A stretch of DNA of 64,000 nucleotides from Mycobacterium simiae. GTDB lineage: Bacteria; Actinomycetota; Actinomycetes; Mycobacteriales; Mycobacteriaceae. Where the stretch lies: NCBI RefSeq assembly GCF_010727605.1, contig NZ_AP022568.1:4464001-4528000 (forward strand). Reading direction: 5' to 3'. Numbering within the stretch: the first letter of the stretch is position 1; each line of letters begins with the position of its first letter. The notes under the pieces were generated by a model. The model did not search any database, had not been told where the DNA came from, and saw nothing but the letters and a program-made list of their open reading frames with translations. This document shows positions 1 to 8,858 of this stretch, one piece after another. The translations under genes were made by a program, and so were the position numbers.

Positions 1-211
1 CGCCGAGGAGTTGGTGCGCATCATCGGTGTCATGCGAGGCATGCAGCTCAAGAAGGTGCCGTCCATCGCCGAGACCATCGACTGGGGCCGGACGCTGCTG
101 GCGCTGGGCATGGACACCATCGACGATGCCGTCGTCGCACAGACGCTCGGCGTGGTCCTCAAACACCAATCGGATCAGCAACGTGCGGCCGGAGAGTTAA
201 GGCTGAACTGA
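1..211 (+). CDS. MoxR-type AAA ATPase, C-terminal end (partial)
   Basis: The 5' part lies outside the window; the reading frame is already open at base 2 and ends in TGA at 209-211. The visible 69 residues (AEELVRIIGVMRGMQLKKVP..., then SIAETIDWGRTLLALG) match the C-terminal helical lid of MoxR/CoxD-like AAA ATPases. These proteins pair with von Willebrand domain proteins and are thought to act as chaperones for metal-enzyme or complex maturation. The next gene starts inside the stop codon (TGATG), so the two are translationally coupled and co-transcribed. The Walker motifs are outside the window, so the assignment rests on the C-terminus and the neighbour. Confidence 0.8.
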   Translation, partial: AEELVRIIGVMRGMQLKKVPSIAETIDWGRTLLALGMDTIDDAVVAQTLGVVLKHQSDQQRAAGELRLN

Positions 212-1656
212 TGGCCCCGCGCCGCATCCGCCCTTCCCGGCCCCTGGCCCCGCACGGGTTGCCGGGCCACCTGGTCGGCTTTGTGGAAGCGCTTCGCGGG
301 GCGGGGATTTCGGTAGGCCCATCGGAAACGGTGGACGCCGGACGGGTGATGGCTACGCTCGGCCTGAGTGACCGCAACGTGTTGCGCGAAGGCATCGCCT
401 GCGCGGTGTTGCGCCAGCCCGACCACCGTGAGACCTACGACGCGATGTTCGACTTGTGGTTTCCCGCGGCGATGGGTGCGCGCGCCGTGATCGTCGACGA
501 CACCGGCGAAGCCGGCCCCGACAGCGACACCCTGCCGCCGGATGACGTCGAGGCGATGCGTCAGATGCTGCTCGACCTGCTCACCCAGAACGAAGATCTG
601 GCCGACATGGACGAACGACTCGTCGCGATGATCGCGCGGATCGTCGAGGCCTACGGCAAATACAGCTCCAGCCGCGGCCCGTCGTTCTCGTCGTATCAGG
701 CCCTCAAGGCGATGGCGCTCGATGAGCTGGAGGGCAAGTTGCTCGCGGGTCTGCTCGCCCCGTACGACGAGCCGACGCCGACCCAGGAGCAGATCGCCAA
801 AGCCCTTGCGGCGCAGCGGATTACACAACTACGTAAGCTGGTGGATGCCGAGACCAAGCGACGCACCGCCGAGCAGCTCGGCCGCGACCATGTCCAGATG
901 TACGGCATCCCACAGCTTTCCGAGAACGTCGAGTTTCTGCGGGCCTCCGGCGACCAGCTGCGCCAGATGCAGCGGGTGGTGGCGCCGTTGGCCCGTACCC
1001 TGGCCACCCGGTTGGCGGCGCGCCGGCGTCGCAGCCGCGCCGGCACCATCGATCTGCGCAAGACGTTGCGCAAGTCCATGTCCACCGGAGGGGTGCCGAT
1101 CGACGTGGTGTTGGCCAAACCCCGCCCGGCGCGCCCGGAACTGGTGGTGCTGTGCGACGTGTCCGGCTCGGTGGCTGGCTTCAGCCATTTCACCCTGCTA
1201 CTGGTGCACGCGCTGCGCCAACAGTTCTCCCGGGTGCGGGTGTTCGCGTTCATCGACACCACCGACGAGGTGACGCACATGTTCGGCCCGGAATGCGATC
1301 TGGCCGTGGCGATTCAGCGGATCACCCGCGAAGCGGGGGTGTACAGCCGCGACGGGCACTCCGACTACGGCAATGCGTTCGTCTCCTTCGTGCAGGCCAA
1401 TCCGAATGTGCTGTCGCCGCGCAGCTCGCTGTTGGTGCTTGGCGACGGGCGGACGAACTACCGCGACCCGGCCATCGACGTGCTCTCCGACATGGTCACC
1501 GCCGCCCGGCACGCGCACTGGCTCAATCCCGAGCCCCGTCACCTGTGGGGCAGCGGCGACTCGGCGGTGCCGCGCTACGAAGAAGTGATCACCATGCACG
1601 AATGCCGATCCGCCAAGCAGCTCGCGACGGTGATCGACCAACTGCTGCCGGTGTGA
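211..1656 (+). CDS. CoxE-like von Willebrand factor A domain protein (Rv2425c-like)
   Basis: A 481-residue soluble protein with no signal peptide or membrane segment. The C-terminal half carries a VWA/CoxE fold with the metal-binding DxSGS motif in LCDVSGSVAGFSHF (about residue 315) and a later LGDGRTNYRDP segment. The N-terminal half is acidic and helical (residues 100-170), followed by an Arg-rich stretch near 270. The ATG overlaps the stop of the MoxR ATPase by one base. MoxR plus CoxE-like pairs are a recurring functional unit; the substrate in mycobacteria is not known. The conserved order with nadD downstream matches the M. tuberculosis Rv2426c-Rv2421c segment. Confidence 0.85.
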   Translation: MAPRRIRPSRPLAPHGLPGHLVGFVEALRGAGISVGPSETVDAGRVMATLGLSDRNVLREGIACAVLRQPDHRETYDAMFDLWFPAAMGARAVIVDDTGEAGPDSDTLPPDDVEAMRQMLLDLLTQNEDLADMDERLVAMIARIVEAYGKYSSSRGPSFSSYQALKAMALDELEGKLLAGLLAPYDEPTPTQEQIAKALAAQRITQLRKLVDAETKRRTAEQLGRDHVQMYGIPQLSENVEFLRASGDQLRQMQRVVAPLARTLATRLAARRRRSRAGTIDLRKTLRKSMSTGGVPIDVVLAKPRPARPELVVLCDVSGSVAGFSHFTLLLVHALRQQFSRVRVFAFIDTTDEVTHMFGPECDLAVAIQRITREAGVYSRDGHSDYGNAFVSFVQANPNVLSPRSSLLVLGDGRTNYRDPAIDVLSDMVTAARHAHWLNPEPRHLWGSGDSAVPRYEEVITMHECRSAKQLATVIDQLLPV

Positions 1657-1812
1657 GGCGGCCCGCAGTGTCGCCGAGTGTGGGTGCTACGTACAAAATT
1701 CGCCCTCAACTCGTCCCTAGGCCCCACGCTCGGCGTCCGGAGCGGGATTGACGTGGCGCATGTGACCACAGTGCGGCAACTGCCGGCCGGGCGGCGGCCG
1801 CGGGCGGCCCGG

Positions 1813-1818
1813 TAAGCT
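1813..1818 (+). promoter_or_regulatory. Candidate -10 element of nadD (leaderless)
   Basis: TAAGCT fits the mycobacterial TANNNT -10 consensus and ends eight bases before the GTG of nadD, with no purine-rich ribosome binding site between. This is the layout of leaderless transcripts, which start on the first base of a GTG or ATG. The upstream 1657-1812 region also has a GC-rich imperfect inverted repeat around 1787-1813 and nothing else I recognise. Confidence 0.45.
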
Positions 1819-1826
1819 GGCACATC

Positions 1827-2495
1827 GTGCAAAAGCCCCGTCGCCGGCTCGGAGTGATGGGTGGGACATTCGATCCCATCCATTACGGGCACCTGGTTGC
1901 CGCCAGCGAGGTGGCCGACCTGTTCGACCTCGACGAAGTGGTGTTCGTGCCCAGCGGACAGCCGTGGCAGAAGTCCCGGAACGTTTCCGCGGCCGAGGAC
2001 CGGTACCTGATGACGGTGATCGCGACCGCGTCCAATCCGCGGTTCTCGGTCAGCCGCGTCGATATCGACCGCGGCGGCCCCACCTACACCAAGGACACCC
2101 TGCAGGATCTGCACGCGCTCAACCCGGACGCCGAGCTGTTCTTCATCACCGGTGCCGACGCGCTGTCGTCCATCCTGTCCTGGCAAGGCTGGGAAGTGCT
2201 GTTCGACCTGGCGCGGTTCATCGGCGTCAGCCGGCCCGGCTACGACTTGCGCCGCGAGCACATCACCGACGCGCTAGGGGAGTTGGCCCAGGATGCGCTG
2301 ACTCTGGTGGAAATCCCGGCGCTGGCGATCTCGTCGACCGATTGCCGTAAGCGCGCCGCCCAGCGCCGGCCGCTGTGGTACCTGATGCCCGACGGTGTCG
2401 TGCAATACGTCTCCAAGCGCCGGCTCTACCGCGAACCCGTGGGCGACGACCTCGATGCCACCGAGTCGAGTCTCGCGGCGGGCAACAGCACATGA
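1827..2495 (+). CDS. nadD: Nicotinate-nucleotide adenylyltransferase
   Basis: It adenylates nicotinate mononucleotide with ATP to give deamido-NAD in the cytosolic NAD synthesis pathway. The 222-residue product shows the nucleotidyltransferase N-terminal loop [15 protein letters not shown] (residues 9-23, with the (H/T)xGH-type HYGH) and the C-terminal SSTDCRKR segment in place of the usual ISSTxIR motif. I chose the GTG at 1827: it sits 18 bases before LGVMGG as in mycobacterial NadD and is preceded by a -10-like element, so the mRNA is probably leaderless. The stop overlaps the ATG of rsfS (ATGA). Confidence 0.95.
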   Translation: MQKPRRRLGVMGGTFDPIHYGHLVAASEVADLFDLDEVVFVPSGQPWQKSRNVSAAEDRYLMTVIATASNPRFSVSRVDIDRGGPTYTKDTLQDLHALNPDAELFFITGADALSSILSWQGWEVLFDLARFIGVSRPGYDLRREHITDALGELAQDALTLVEIPALAISSTDCRKRAAQRRPLWYLMPDGVVQYVSKRRLYREPVGDDLDATESSLAAGNST

Positions 2496-2875
2496 GCGCC
2501 ACCCCGGAAGCCATCGAGATGGCCACCATCGCGGCGAACGCCGCGGCCGCCAAGCTTGCCAACGACGTCGTCGTCATCGACGTCTCCGGTCAACTGGTCA
2601 TCACCGACTGCTTCGTCATCGCTTCGGCCTCCAATGAGCGGCAGGTCAACGCGATCGTCGACGAGGTCGAGGAGAAGATGCTGAAGTCCGGCTACAAGCC
2701 GGCGCGCCGCGAAGGTGCGCGGGAGGGCCGGTGGACGTTGCTGGATTACCGCGACATCGTCGTACACATCCAGCACCAGGACGACCGCAACTTCTATGCC
2801 TTGGATCGCTTGTGGGGTGACTGCCCGGTCCTCCCGGTGGAGTTCGACGACAGTGATCAGGAAAGCGCGCAATGA
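2492..2875 (+). CDS. rsfS: Ribosome silencing factor RsfS
   Basis: A 127-residue DUF143/Iojap family protein. It binds ribosomal protein uL14 of the 50S subunit and blocks subunit joining when nutrients are limiting. Conserved segments seen are [21 protein letters not shown] (residues 24-44) and the [15 protein letters not shown] core (about 80-94), followed by the [10 protein letters not shown] tail typical of the family. The ATG at 2492 overlaps the nadD stop by four bases, and the stop overlaps the gpgP ATG in the same way, so the operon is tightly coupled. Confidence 0.95.
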   Translation: MSATPEAIEMATIAANAAAAKLANDVVVIDVSGQLVITDCFVIASASNERQVNAIVDEVEEKMLKSGYKPARREGAREGRWTLLDYRDIVVHIQHQDDRNFYALDRLWGDCPVLPVEFDDSDQESAQ

Positions 2876-3546
2876 GGATCCGTCGGCTAATCATGTTGCG
2901 CCATGGGCAAACCGACTTCAATGCCGGCAGCCGGATGCAGGGTCAGCTGGACTCCGCACTCACCGAACTCGGCCGGGCCCAGGCGGTCGCGGCCGCCGAA
3001 GTGCTGGGCAAGTTGCAACCGCTTTTGATCATGTCGTCGGATCTGCATCGTGCCTACGACACCGCGGTGACGCTGGGGGAGCGGATCGGGGTGCCGGTGC
3101 GGGTGGACGAGCGGCTGCGCGAGACACACCTGGGCGACTGGCAGGGCCTGACCCACACCGACGTCGACGCGCGGGCCCCGGGAGCGCGGATCACCTGGCG
3201 CGAGGACGCCACCTGGGCGCCGCACGGCGGGGAGAGCAGGGTCGACGTCGCCGCGCGCAGCGTGCCGCTGGTCGCCGAGCTGGTGGCCGGCGAGCCGGAC
3301 TGGGGGGACGCCGCCGAGCCGGATCGACCGGTGGTGCTGGTCGCCCACGGCGGTCTTATCGCCGCGTTATCGGCTGCGCTGCTGAAGCTTCCGGTCGCCA
3401 ACTGGCCGATCCTGGGCGGCATGGGCAATGCCAGCTGGGTGCAGCTGTCCGGCCACTCACAGGACGCCGCTGCCGAGTTCGACAGCATCCGGTGGCGCCT
3501 GGATGTGTGGAATGCTTCGGCGCAGGTCTCCAACGATGTCCTCTGA
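2872..3546 (+). CDS. gpgP: Glucosyl-3-phosphoglycerate phosphatase
   Basis: It removes the phosphate from glucosyl-3-phosphoglycerate to give glucosylglycerate, the second step of methylglucose lipopolysaccharide (MGLP) synthesis. The 224-residue protein belongs to the histidine phosphatase superfamily: RHGQTDFN places the phosphorylated His at residue 11, with Arg10, Glu84 in LRETHLGDW and the second catalytic His159 in VLVAHGG. The start overlaps rsfS by four bases. The next gene, octT, starts 11 bases before this stop and encodes a later-acting enzyme of the same pathway, which supports the specific assignment over a generic phosphoglycerate mutase. Confidence 0.93.
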   Translation: MRIRRLIMLRHGQTDFNAGSRMQGQLDSALTELGRAQAVAAAEVLGKLQPLLIMSSDLHRAYDTAVTLGERIGVPVRVDERLRETHLGDWQGLTHTDVDARAPGARITWREDATWAPHGGESRVDVAARSVPLVAELVAGEPDWGDAAEPDRPVVLVAHGGLIAALSAALLKLPVANWPILGGMGNASWVQLSGHSQDAAAEFDSIRWRLDVWNASAQVSNDVL

Positions 3547-4444
3547 CGTTCGGCCGACCCTGCTGGTATTCGCCGACTCGCTGGCCTACTATGGCCCGAC
3601 CGGCGGTCTGCCCGCCGACGATCCACGGATCTGGCCCAATATCGTTGGCGCCCAACTGGGTTGGGATGTCGAGCTGATCGGCCGGATTGGCTGGACGTGT
3701 CGCGATGTGTGGTGGGCGGCGACGCAGGATCCGCGGGCCTGGGCCGCGCTGCCCAAAGCCGGCGCGGTGATATTCGCGACCGGCGGGATGGATTCCCTGC
3801 CCTCGGTGCTGCCTACCGCGTTGCGCGAGCTGATCCGCTATGTCCGGCCGCCCTGGCTGCGGCGTTGGGTTCGTGACGGCTACGGCTGGCTGCAACCCAG
3901 GCTGTCGCCGGTGGCCAGGCCCGCGCTGCCGCCGCACCTGAGTGCGGAGTATCTCGAGCAGACCCGTGGCGCAATTGATTTCAACCGCCCGGGCATCCCG
4001 ATTGTGGCGTCGCTGCCCTCGGTGCATATCGCCGAAACGTACGGCAGGGCCCATCACGGCCGCGCCGGAACCGTGGCGGCGATCACCGAATGGGCGCAGA
4101 ATCACGATGTTCCCCTGGTGGATCTGAAAGCCGCTGTGGCCGAGCAGGTTATGAGTGGTCGCGGTAACCCGGACGGGATTCACTGGAATTTCGAGGCGCA
4201 CCAGGCGGTGGCGGAACTGATGCTCAAGGCGCTGGCTGAGGCCCGCGCGGCGACGATGCAGAGCGCGCAGCGTGATGGGGAGGAGCCGCGCAATCAAACC
4301 GGCGCGGCGACGATGCAGAGCGCGCAGCGTGATGGGGAGGAGCCGCGCAATCAAGCCGGCGCGGCGACGATGCAGAGCGCGCAGCGTGATGGGGAGGAGC
4401 CGCGCAATCAAACCGGCGCGGCCAGCGAGAAACCGTGCGGTTGA
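3536..4444 (+). CDS. octT: Diglucosylglycerate octanoyltransferase with repeat-built C-terminal extension
   Basis: OctT transfers octanoate to diglucosylglycerate early in MGLP synthesis. The SGNH/GDSL-like core begins [16 protein letters not shown], with the nucleophile Ser near residue 16 and a conserved [17 protein letters not shown] block near 210-226 that supplies the His. ATG at 3536 is chosen because it lies just before the conserved core and overlaps gpgP by 11 bases. The protein is 302 residues. The conserved fold ends near residue 236; the rest is three copies of a 19-residue unit ([19 protein letters not shown]) and a short ASEKPCG tail. The M. tuberculosis orthologue Rv2418c is, from memory, about 250 residues, so the tail looks like a lineage-specific addition. 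Confidence 0.88.
   Translation: MSSDVRPTLLVFADSLAYYGPTGGLPADDPRIWPNIVGAQLGWDVELIGRIGWTCRDVWWAATQDPRAWAALPKAGAVIFATGGMDSLPSVLPTALRELIRYVRPPWLRRWVRDGYGWLQPRLSPVARPALPPHLSAEYLEQTRGAIDFNRPGIPIVASLPSVHIAETYGRAHHGRAGTVAAITEWAQNHDVPLVDLKAAVAEQVMSGRGNPDGIHWNFEAHQAVAELMLKALAEARAATMQSAQRDGEEPRNQTGAATMQSAQRDGEEPRNQAGAATMQSAQRDGEEPRNQTGAASEKPCG
4245..4415 (+). repeat. Three tandem 57-bp repeats inside octT
   Basis: Units at 4245-4301, 4302-4358 and 4359-4415 are nearly identical, with an A/G difference (caaacc versus caagcc) in the middle one, and a 7-base start of a fourth unit follows. The unit length, 57 bp, is a multiple of three, so copy-number change keeps the octT frame open. The GACGATGCAGAGCG start and GGGGAGGAGC core resemble interspersed minisatellite-type repeats of mycobacteria; that resemblance is from memory. 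Confidence 0.9.
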
Positions 4445-4493
4445 ACGTGATCCGCACCGTCGACGCTGCAAGACGAAGCGATGGAGGGCCCAC

Positions 4494-5327
4494 GTGCCTG
4501 TCGTGGTGGTGACCGATGCATCGTCGCGTCTGCCGGACGACCTGGTCGACAAGTGGGGGATACGCGTTGTCCCGCTGCATATTCTGCTTGACGGCAATGA
4601 CCTGCGCGATGGTGTCGACGAGATTCCCGACGACGTCTATCAGCGCCATGCCACGACCGCGGCGGCCACCCCTTCCGAACTCGCCGCGGCGTACCGCCAG
4701 GCGTTGGCAGACTCCGACGGGGACGGTGTCGTGGCGGTGCACATCTCCTCGGCGCTATCGGGAACCTGCGCTGCGGCCGGACGTGCTGCCTCTGGACTAG
4801 GACCCGCGGTACGGGTGATCGACTCGAAATCGACGGCCATGGGCACCGGTTTTGTGGCGCTGGCCGCCGCCCGGGCTGCCGCGGACGGGGGCGACGTGAA
4901 TGCCGTTGTCGCCGCGGCCCACTCGTCGGTCCGCCGCGGGCACGGGTTCATCGTGGTGCACGGCCTGGAGAGCCTGCGGCGCAGCGGCCGGATCGGTGGG
5001 GCCACGGCATGGCTGGGCACCGCGCTGTCCCTAAAGCCGCTGTTGCGCATCGATGACGGCAAACTTGTTCTGGCCCAACGAGTGCGGACGATCAGCAAGG
5101 CGACTGCGGCGCTGATCGACGAGGTGTGCGAGATCGTCGGCGACGCTCCGGCGGCGTTGGCCGTGCACCATGTTGCCAACCCGGACGGCGCCAACGAGGT
5201 CGCCGCCGCGCTGGCGCAACGCTTACCGGCCTGCGAGCCGGCAATCGTCACCGCGCTGGGACCGGTGCTCGGTGTCCACGTCGGGTCCGGAGCCGTCGCG
5301 GTCTGCCTGGAAGCTGCAGAACGTTAG
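4494..5327 (+). CDS. DegV family fatty-acid-binding protein (Rv2417c-like)
   Basis: DegV proteins bind one fatty acid; in Firmicutes the FakB members present it to a kinase. The 277-residue product starts VVVVTDASSRLP, has the HISSALSGTCAAA segment (about residue 83) with the lipid-contacting Ser-Thr region, VIDSKSTAMGTGF, and the C-terminal dimer region. I chose the GTG at 4494, preceded by GATGGAGGG, because it starts one residue before the conserved VVVVTDAS strand; longer forms would run through the octT repeats in another frame. The stop overlaps the convergent mmpL stop by three bases. Confidence 0.88.
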   Translation: MPVVVVTDASSRLPDDLVDKWGIRVVPLHILLDGNDLRDGVDEIPDDVYQRHATTAAATPSELAAAYRQALADSDGDGVVAVHISSALSGTCAAAGRAASGLGPAVRVIDSKSTAMGTGFVALAAARAAADGGDVNAVVAAAHSSVRRGHGFIVVHGLESLRRSGRIGGATAWLGTALSLKPLLRIDDGKLVLAQRVRTISKATAALIDEVCEIVGDAPAALAVHHVANPDGANEVAAALAQRLPACEPAIVTALGPVLGVHVGSGAVAVCLEAAER

Positions 5328-8233
5328 GCCGGCACCGGTTTTCGGGCGTGGTCGCCGCGCGGATGCACAACTTGCGGCCACCAGAACCACCGTCCGAGCA
5401 GCGTGGCGATCGACGGCATCAGTAGCGTGCGCACGATCAGCGTGTCGAGCAGCAGACCAATGCACACGGTGGACCCGAATTGGCCCAGCACCCGCAGGTC
5501 GCTGCCCAGCATCGCCGCCATCGTGAACGCGAACACCAGACCCGCGGCTGTCACCACCCCGCCGGTGCCCGCCATCGAGCGGATGATGCCCGTCTTGAGA
5601 CCGTGATGGATCTCCTCCCGGAACCGGGAAACCAACAGCAGGTTGTAGTCAGACCCCACGGCCAGCAGGATGATCACCGACAGGGCGGCCACGATCCAGT
5701 GAATCTTGATGCCGAACAGATCCTGCCAAATGAGCACGGCCAGCCCGAATGACGCGGCGATCGAACTGGCCGCGGTGCCAACGATGACCAGCGCGGCCAC
5801 CACGCTGCGGGTGAGCAGCAGCATGATCATGAAGATGAGCGTCAGCGCCGATACCACCGCGATCATCAGGTCGTACTTCTCGCCGTCAGCCATGTCCTTG
5901 AAGGTTGCGGCGGTTCCGCCGAGATACACCCTGGCGTCGGACAGCGACGACTGCTTCAGTGCCTCTTGCGCCGCGGTGCGTTCGGCTTCGACCCGCGAAA
6001 TGCCTTCCGGTGTCATCGGATCGCCTTGGTGGGTGATGAAGAACCGCGCCGACTTACCGTCGGGAGACAAGAACATGCGCAGACCGGTCTGGAAGTCGGG
6101 GTTGTCGAACGCCTCGGGCGGCAGATAAAAGAAGTCGTCGTTCTTGGACTGATCGAAGCTTTGCCCCATGACGATCGCGGTGTTGCTCATCGCCTCCATC
6201 TGGTTGATCATCGCCTTGAACGTCTGATAGAGCGTCAGGGTGATACCCCTGGTGGTCTTCAGGGTGGTGATCAGCGTGGGGAACAACGCATTCAGGTCAT
6301 GGGTGGCCTGGGCGGTGTGCTTGATGTCGGCCGTGAGGTAGTGGAATTGCTCGGCGAGTTGGTCGAAGCCGTCCAATGTGTCGAACAACGATCGCAGCCC
6401 GAAGCACAATGGGATGTCGTAACAGTGCTTCTCCCAATAGAAGTAGGTGCGCACCGGTCGGAAGGTGTCATCGAAGTCGGCGATGTGGTCGCGCAGGCCA
6501 TCGGTGATCTGCGACGTCACCGCCGTGGTGTTTGCGCTGTCGTCGGCGGCGTGCGCGAGGTCCAGCGATACCTCGTACTGGCGCTGCGTCGTCTCGATCT
6601 GGGTCTGCAGGTCGTCGGCCATTTTGAGGATGTCGTTCATGCGCTCCTTGAGGAAGCCCATGTTCTGCATCGTTGTCTGGCTTTGGATGCTGTTCTGGAA
6701 CGGGATCGAGCTGTGCTGAATCGGAATGCCCAGCGGCCGCGTGATGTCCTGCACCATGGCGATGCCGAGGGTGCGCATCTCGTTTTTGGCCACCCGGTCC
6801 AACACCAGCATGTCGGCGGTGTTGCGCATATCGTGGTCGGATTCGATCATCAACAGATCGGGGTTCATCCGCGCCTCGGAGAAGTGCCGATTGGCAGCCT
6901 CCTGCCCCTGGTTGGACGGTGCTGAGGTCGGCAGATAGAAGCGGTCGTTGTAGCTCGTCGTGTAGCTGGGCAGGGCGACCATGCCCACCAACACCACCGC
7001 GCCGCTGACCGCCAAAACCGGTCCAGGCCAGCGCACGACCGCGGTGCCCACCCGCCGCCACAGCCGGCCTTGTCTGGCCACCCGCTTGGTCTCGAACAGG
7101 TGGAAGCGACTGCCGACGAACACGACCGCGGGGCCCAGGGTGAGCCCGGCCAGCACCACCACCAGCATGCCGATCGCCACCGGTGCACCCATGGTGTTGA
7201 ACCAGGGCAGCCGGGCGAAACTCAGACAGTAGGTCGCGCCGGCGATTGTCAGGCCGGAGCCCAGGACCACCGGAGCCACACCTTTGAAGGTGGTGTAGTA
7301 CGCGGACTCTCGATCTTCACCCGCGCGCAGCGCCTCTTGATAGCGCCCCACGAGGAAGATTCCGTAGTCCGTTCCGGCCGCGATTGCCAACATGGTCAGG
7401 ATGTTGGCAGCGAACGTGGTCAGACCAAATGCGTTGTGATACGCCAAAACCGCGACGACGCCACGGGAACAGGCCAACGCCACAAACGTCATGAACAGCT
7501 GCACCAGGGTGGTGACGATGGACCGGTAGACCAGCAGCAGCATGAGCGCGATGGCGCCCAGCGTGAACAGCGTGATCTTGGCCAGGCTGGCGTTGCCGAT
7601 CAGGTGCATGTCGTCGGAGAGCGCCGCGGGACCGGTGACGTAGGCCTTGACGCCCGGCGGCGCCTTGTTCTCGTCGATCACCTTGCGAACGGCGTCCACG
7701 GAGTCATTGGCCAGCGTGGTGCCCTGATTACCGGCGAGGTTGATCTGTACGTAAGCGCCTTTGGCGTCGGCACTTTGCGCACCTGCCGCGGTGAGTCGGT
7801 CGCCCCAGAAGTCCTGGATGTGCTGGATGTGCGCCGGGTCTTGGCGGAGCTGACGAATGAGCTTGTCGTAGTACTGGTGCGCCTCGGCGCCGAGGGGCTG
7901 CTGACCCTCCAGCACGATCATCACGGTGCTGTTCGAATCGAACTCGCGAAAGTTGTGGCCCATCCGCATCATCGCCTGCATCGACGGCGCGTCCAGCGGT
8001 GTCATCGGGGCGGAGTGCGCCTCGCCGACGACTTCCAGAGTGGGGACGATGACGTTCACCACGATCGTGACGAAGACCCATACCAGAATGATGGGCACCG
8101 CAAAGATCCGAATGGCGTGCGGGAGGTAGGGCCGGTGACCCCGCTGCGGCTTGCCCGCGCTCTGGGTTTCGATCGGTCCGGTGTCGGCGGTGTCGTTGAC
8201 ACTCAATTGGCTCTTGCCGTGTGCATCACTCAT
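5324..8233 (-). CDS. MmpL4/MmpL5-type RND transporter
   Basis: A 969-residue inner-membrane RND permease of the mycobacterial MmpL family that exports lipids or siderophores. It has one N-terminal helix (about 41-63), a periplasmic loop, a five-helix block with the proton-relay pair Asp289-Tyr290 (AAGTDYGIF), a long second periplasmic domain (about 410-770) with coiled segments, and a second block with Asp862-Tyr863 (VGSDYNLLL). The MSDAHGK... start overlaps the mmpS stop by four bases. Pairing with mmpS and the sequence type point to the MmpL4/5 branch rather than MmpL8/10. Its role here, siderophore export or island lipid, cannot be read from sequence. Confidence 0.92.
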   Translation of the reverse strand: MSDAHGKSQLSVNDTADTGPIETQSAGKPQRGHRPYLPHAIRIFAVPIILVWVFVTIVVNVIVPTLEVVGEAHSAPMTPLDAPSMQAMMRMGHNFREFDSNSTVMIVLEGQQPLGAEAHQYYDKLIRQLRQDPAHIQHIQDFWGDRLTAAGAQSADAKGAYVQINLAGNQGTTLANDSVDAVRKVIDENKAPPGVKAYVTGPAALSDDMHLIGNASLAKITLFTLGAIALMLLLVYRSIVTTLVQLFMTFVALACSRGVVAVLAYHNAFGLTTFAANILTMLAIAAGTDYGIFLVGRYQEALRAGEDRESAYYTTFKGVAPVVLGSGLTIAGATYCLSFARLPWFNTMGAPVAIGMLVVVLAGLTLGPAVVFVGSRFHLFETKRVARQGRLWRRVGTAVVRWPGPVLAVSGAVVLVGMVALPSYTTSYNDRFYLPTSAPSNQGQEAANRHFSEARMNPDLLMIESDHDMRNTADMLVLDRVAKNEMRTLGIAMVQDITRPLGIPIQHSSIPFQNSIQSQTTMQNMGFLKERMNDILKMADDLQTQIETTQRQYEVSLDLAHAADDSANTTAVTSQITDGLRDHIADFDDTFRPVRTYFYWEKHCYDIPLCFGLRSLFDTLDGFDQLAEQFHYLTADIKHTAQATHDLNALFPTLITTLKTTRGITLTLYQTFKAMINQMEAMSNTAIVMGQSFDQSKNDDFFYLPPEAFDNPDFQTGLRMFLSPDGKSARFFITHQGDPMTPEGISRVEAERTAAQEALKQSSLSDARVYLGGTAATFKDMADGEKYDLMIAVVSALTLIFMIMLLLTRSVVAALVIVGTAASSIAASFGLAVLIWQDLFGIKIHWIVAALSVIILLAVGSDYNLLLVSRFREEIHHGLKTGIIRSMAGTGGVVTAAGLVFAFTMAAMLGSDLRVLGQFGSTVCIGLLLDTLIVRTLLMPSIATLLGRWFWWPQVVHPRGDHARKPVPA

Positions 8234-8685
8234 GCGGACTTCACCAAGCAGAAGGTCTGGGCGTTGTGGCCATCGGACGTGTGCTGTTCGCGGACAACGC
8301 CGTCCACGGTGATCTTGCAGCTGATTTGGGTGCTGTCACTTTGCGCCATGATGTTGGCGCTCACCGACGGCAGGGTGGTGGAGATGGTGGCCGACCAGGG
8401 CAACGCAGCGTTGTCGACCTGGTGGGTGTTGGCGTTCTCGTCCCAGTAGTTGATGTTCGCGACCGCACCTGGCGGCCCGGAGATCTCGTAGACCACAACC
8501 TTGGGGTTGAACTGCACGATTTCGATGCCCTTGCCGGCATTCGCGTTGAGGTCTTGCGACCCGAAGAGCTTGTGCAGCCGCGATACGACCAGTGTCGAGA
8601 TGGCCAGGACCCCGACCAACAGGATGGGAATCCATGCCCGTTTGAGCGCCCGGGTTATAGCGTCCGAGTTCGTGGAAGCCCGCAC
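8230..8685 (-). CDS. MmpS accessory membrane protein
   Basis: A 151-residue MmpS family protein: short cytoplasmic N-terminus, one membrane helix (about 19-36, PILLVGVLAISTLVVS) and an extracytoplasmic beta domain with the KVVYEISGPPGAVANINYWDE block typical of MmpS4/5. Cys123 and Cys146 can form the family disulfide. The GTG start at 8685 is preceded by GGAAGG. It overlaps mmpL by four bases, so the two are coupled and probably form one export complex. The upstream region carries two palindromes. Confidence 0.92.
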   Translation of the reverse strand: MRASTNSDAITRALKRAWIPILLVGVLAISTLVVSRLHKLFGSQDLNANAGKGIEIVQFNPKVVVYEISGPPGAVANINYWDENANTHQVDNAALPWSATISTTLPSVSANIMAQSDSTQISCKITVDGVVREQHTSDGHNAQTFCLVKSA

Positions 8686-8791
8686 CTTGACCGCCTTCCG
8701 ATGACCGCTTCCGGGGCCTGCCGTCCTGCCAGGGAAAGCTCACCACCGCCGTCGACAACTCTCGTTGTCGGAGGAACCTTTGCTCGGCTAA

Positions 8792-8823
8792 GTACTCTAA
8801 ACCTTAGAGCACGGAACCGTTCC
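8792..8823 (-). promoter_or_regulatory. Two adjacent palindromes upstream of mmpS
   Basis: CTCTAA-ACC-TTAGAG at 8795-8809 is a perfect 6-bp inverted repeat, and the arms extend to nine bases (8792-8812) with one mismatch. GGAAC-C-GTTCC at 8813-8823 follows immediately. Both lie about 105-140 bases upstream of the mmpS GTG, where an operator would sit. The size suits a TetR- or MarR-type dimer, but no regulator gene is adjacent. The remaining 8686-8858 spacer shows nothing else. Confidence 0.45.
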
Positions 8824-8858
8824 TCCGGGGGGCCGCGGATGTGGTCGACGCCATACCG

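Noticed and set aside
4245..4415. CRISPR-like repeat array
   Set aside because: The units are directly adjacent with no spacers and are translated in frame inside octT.
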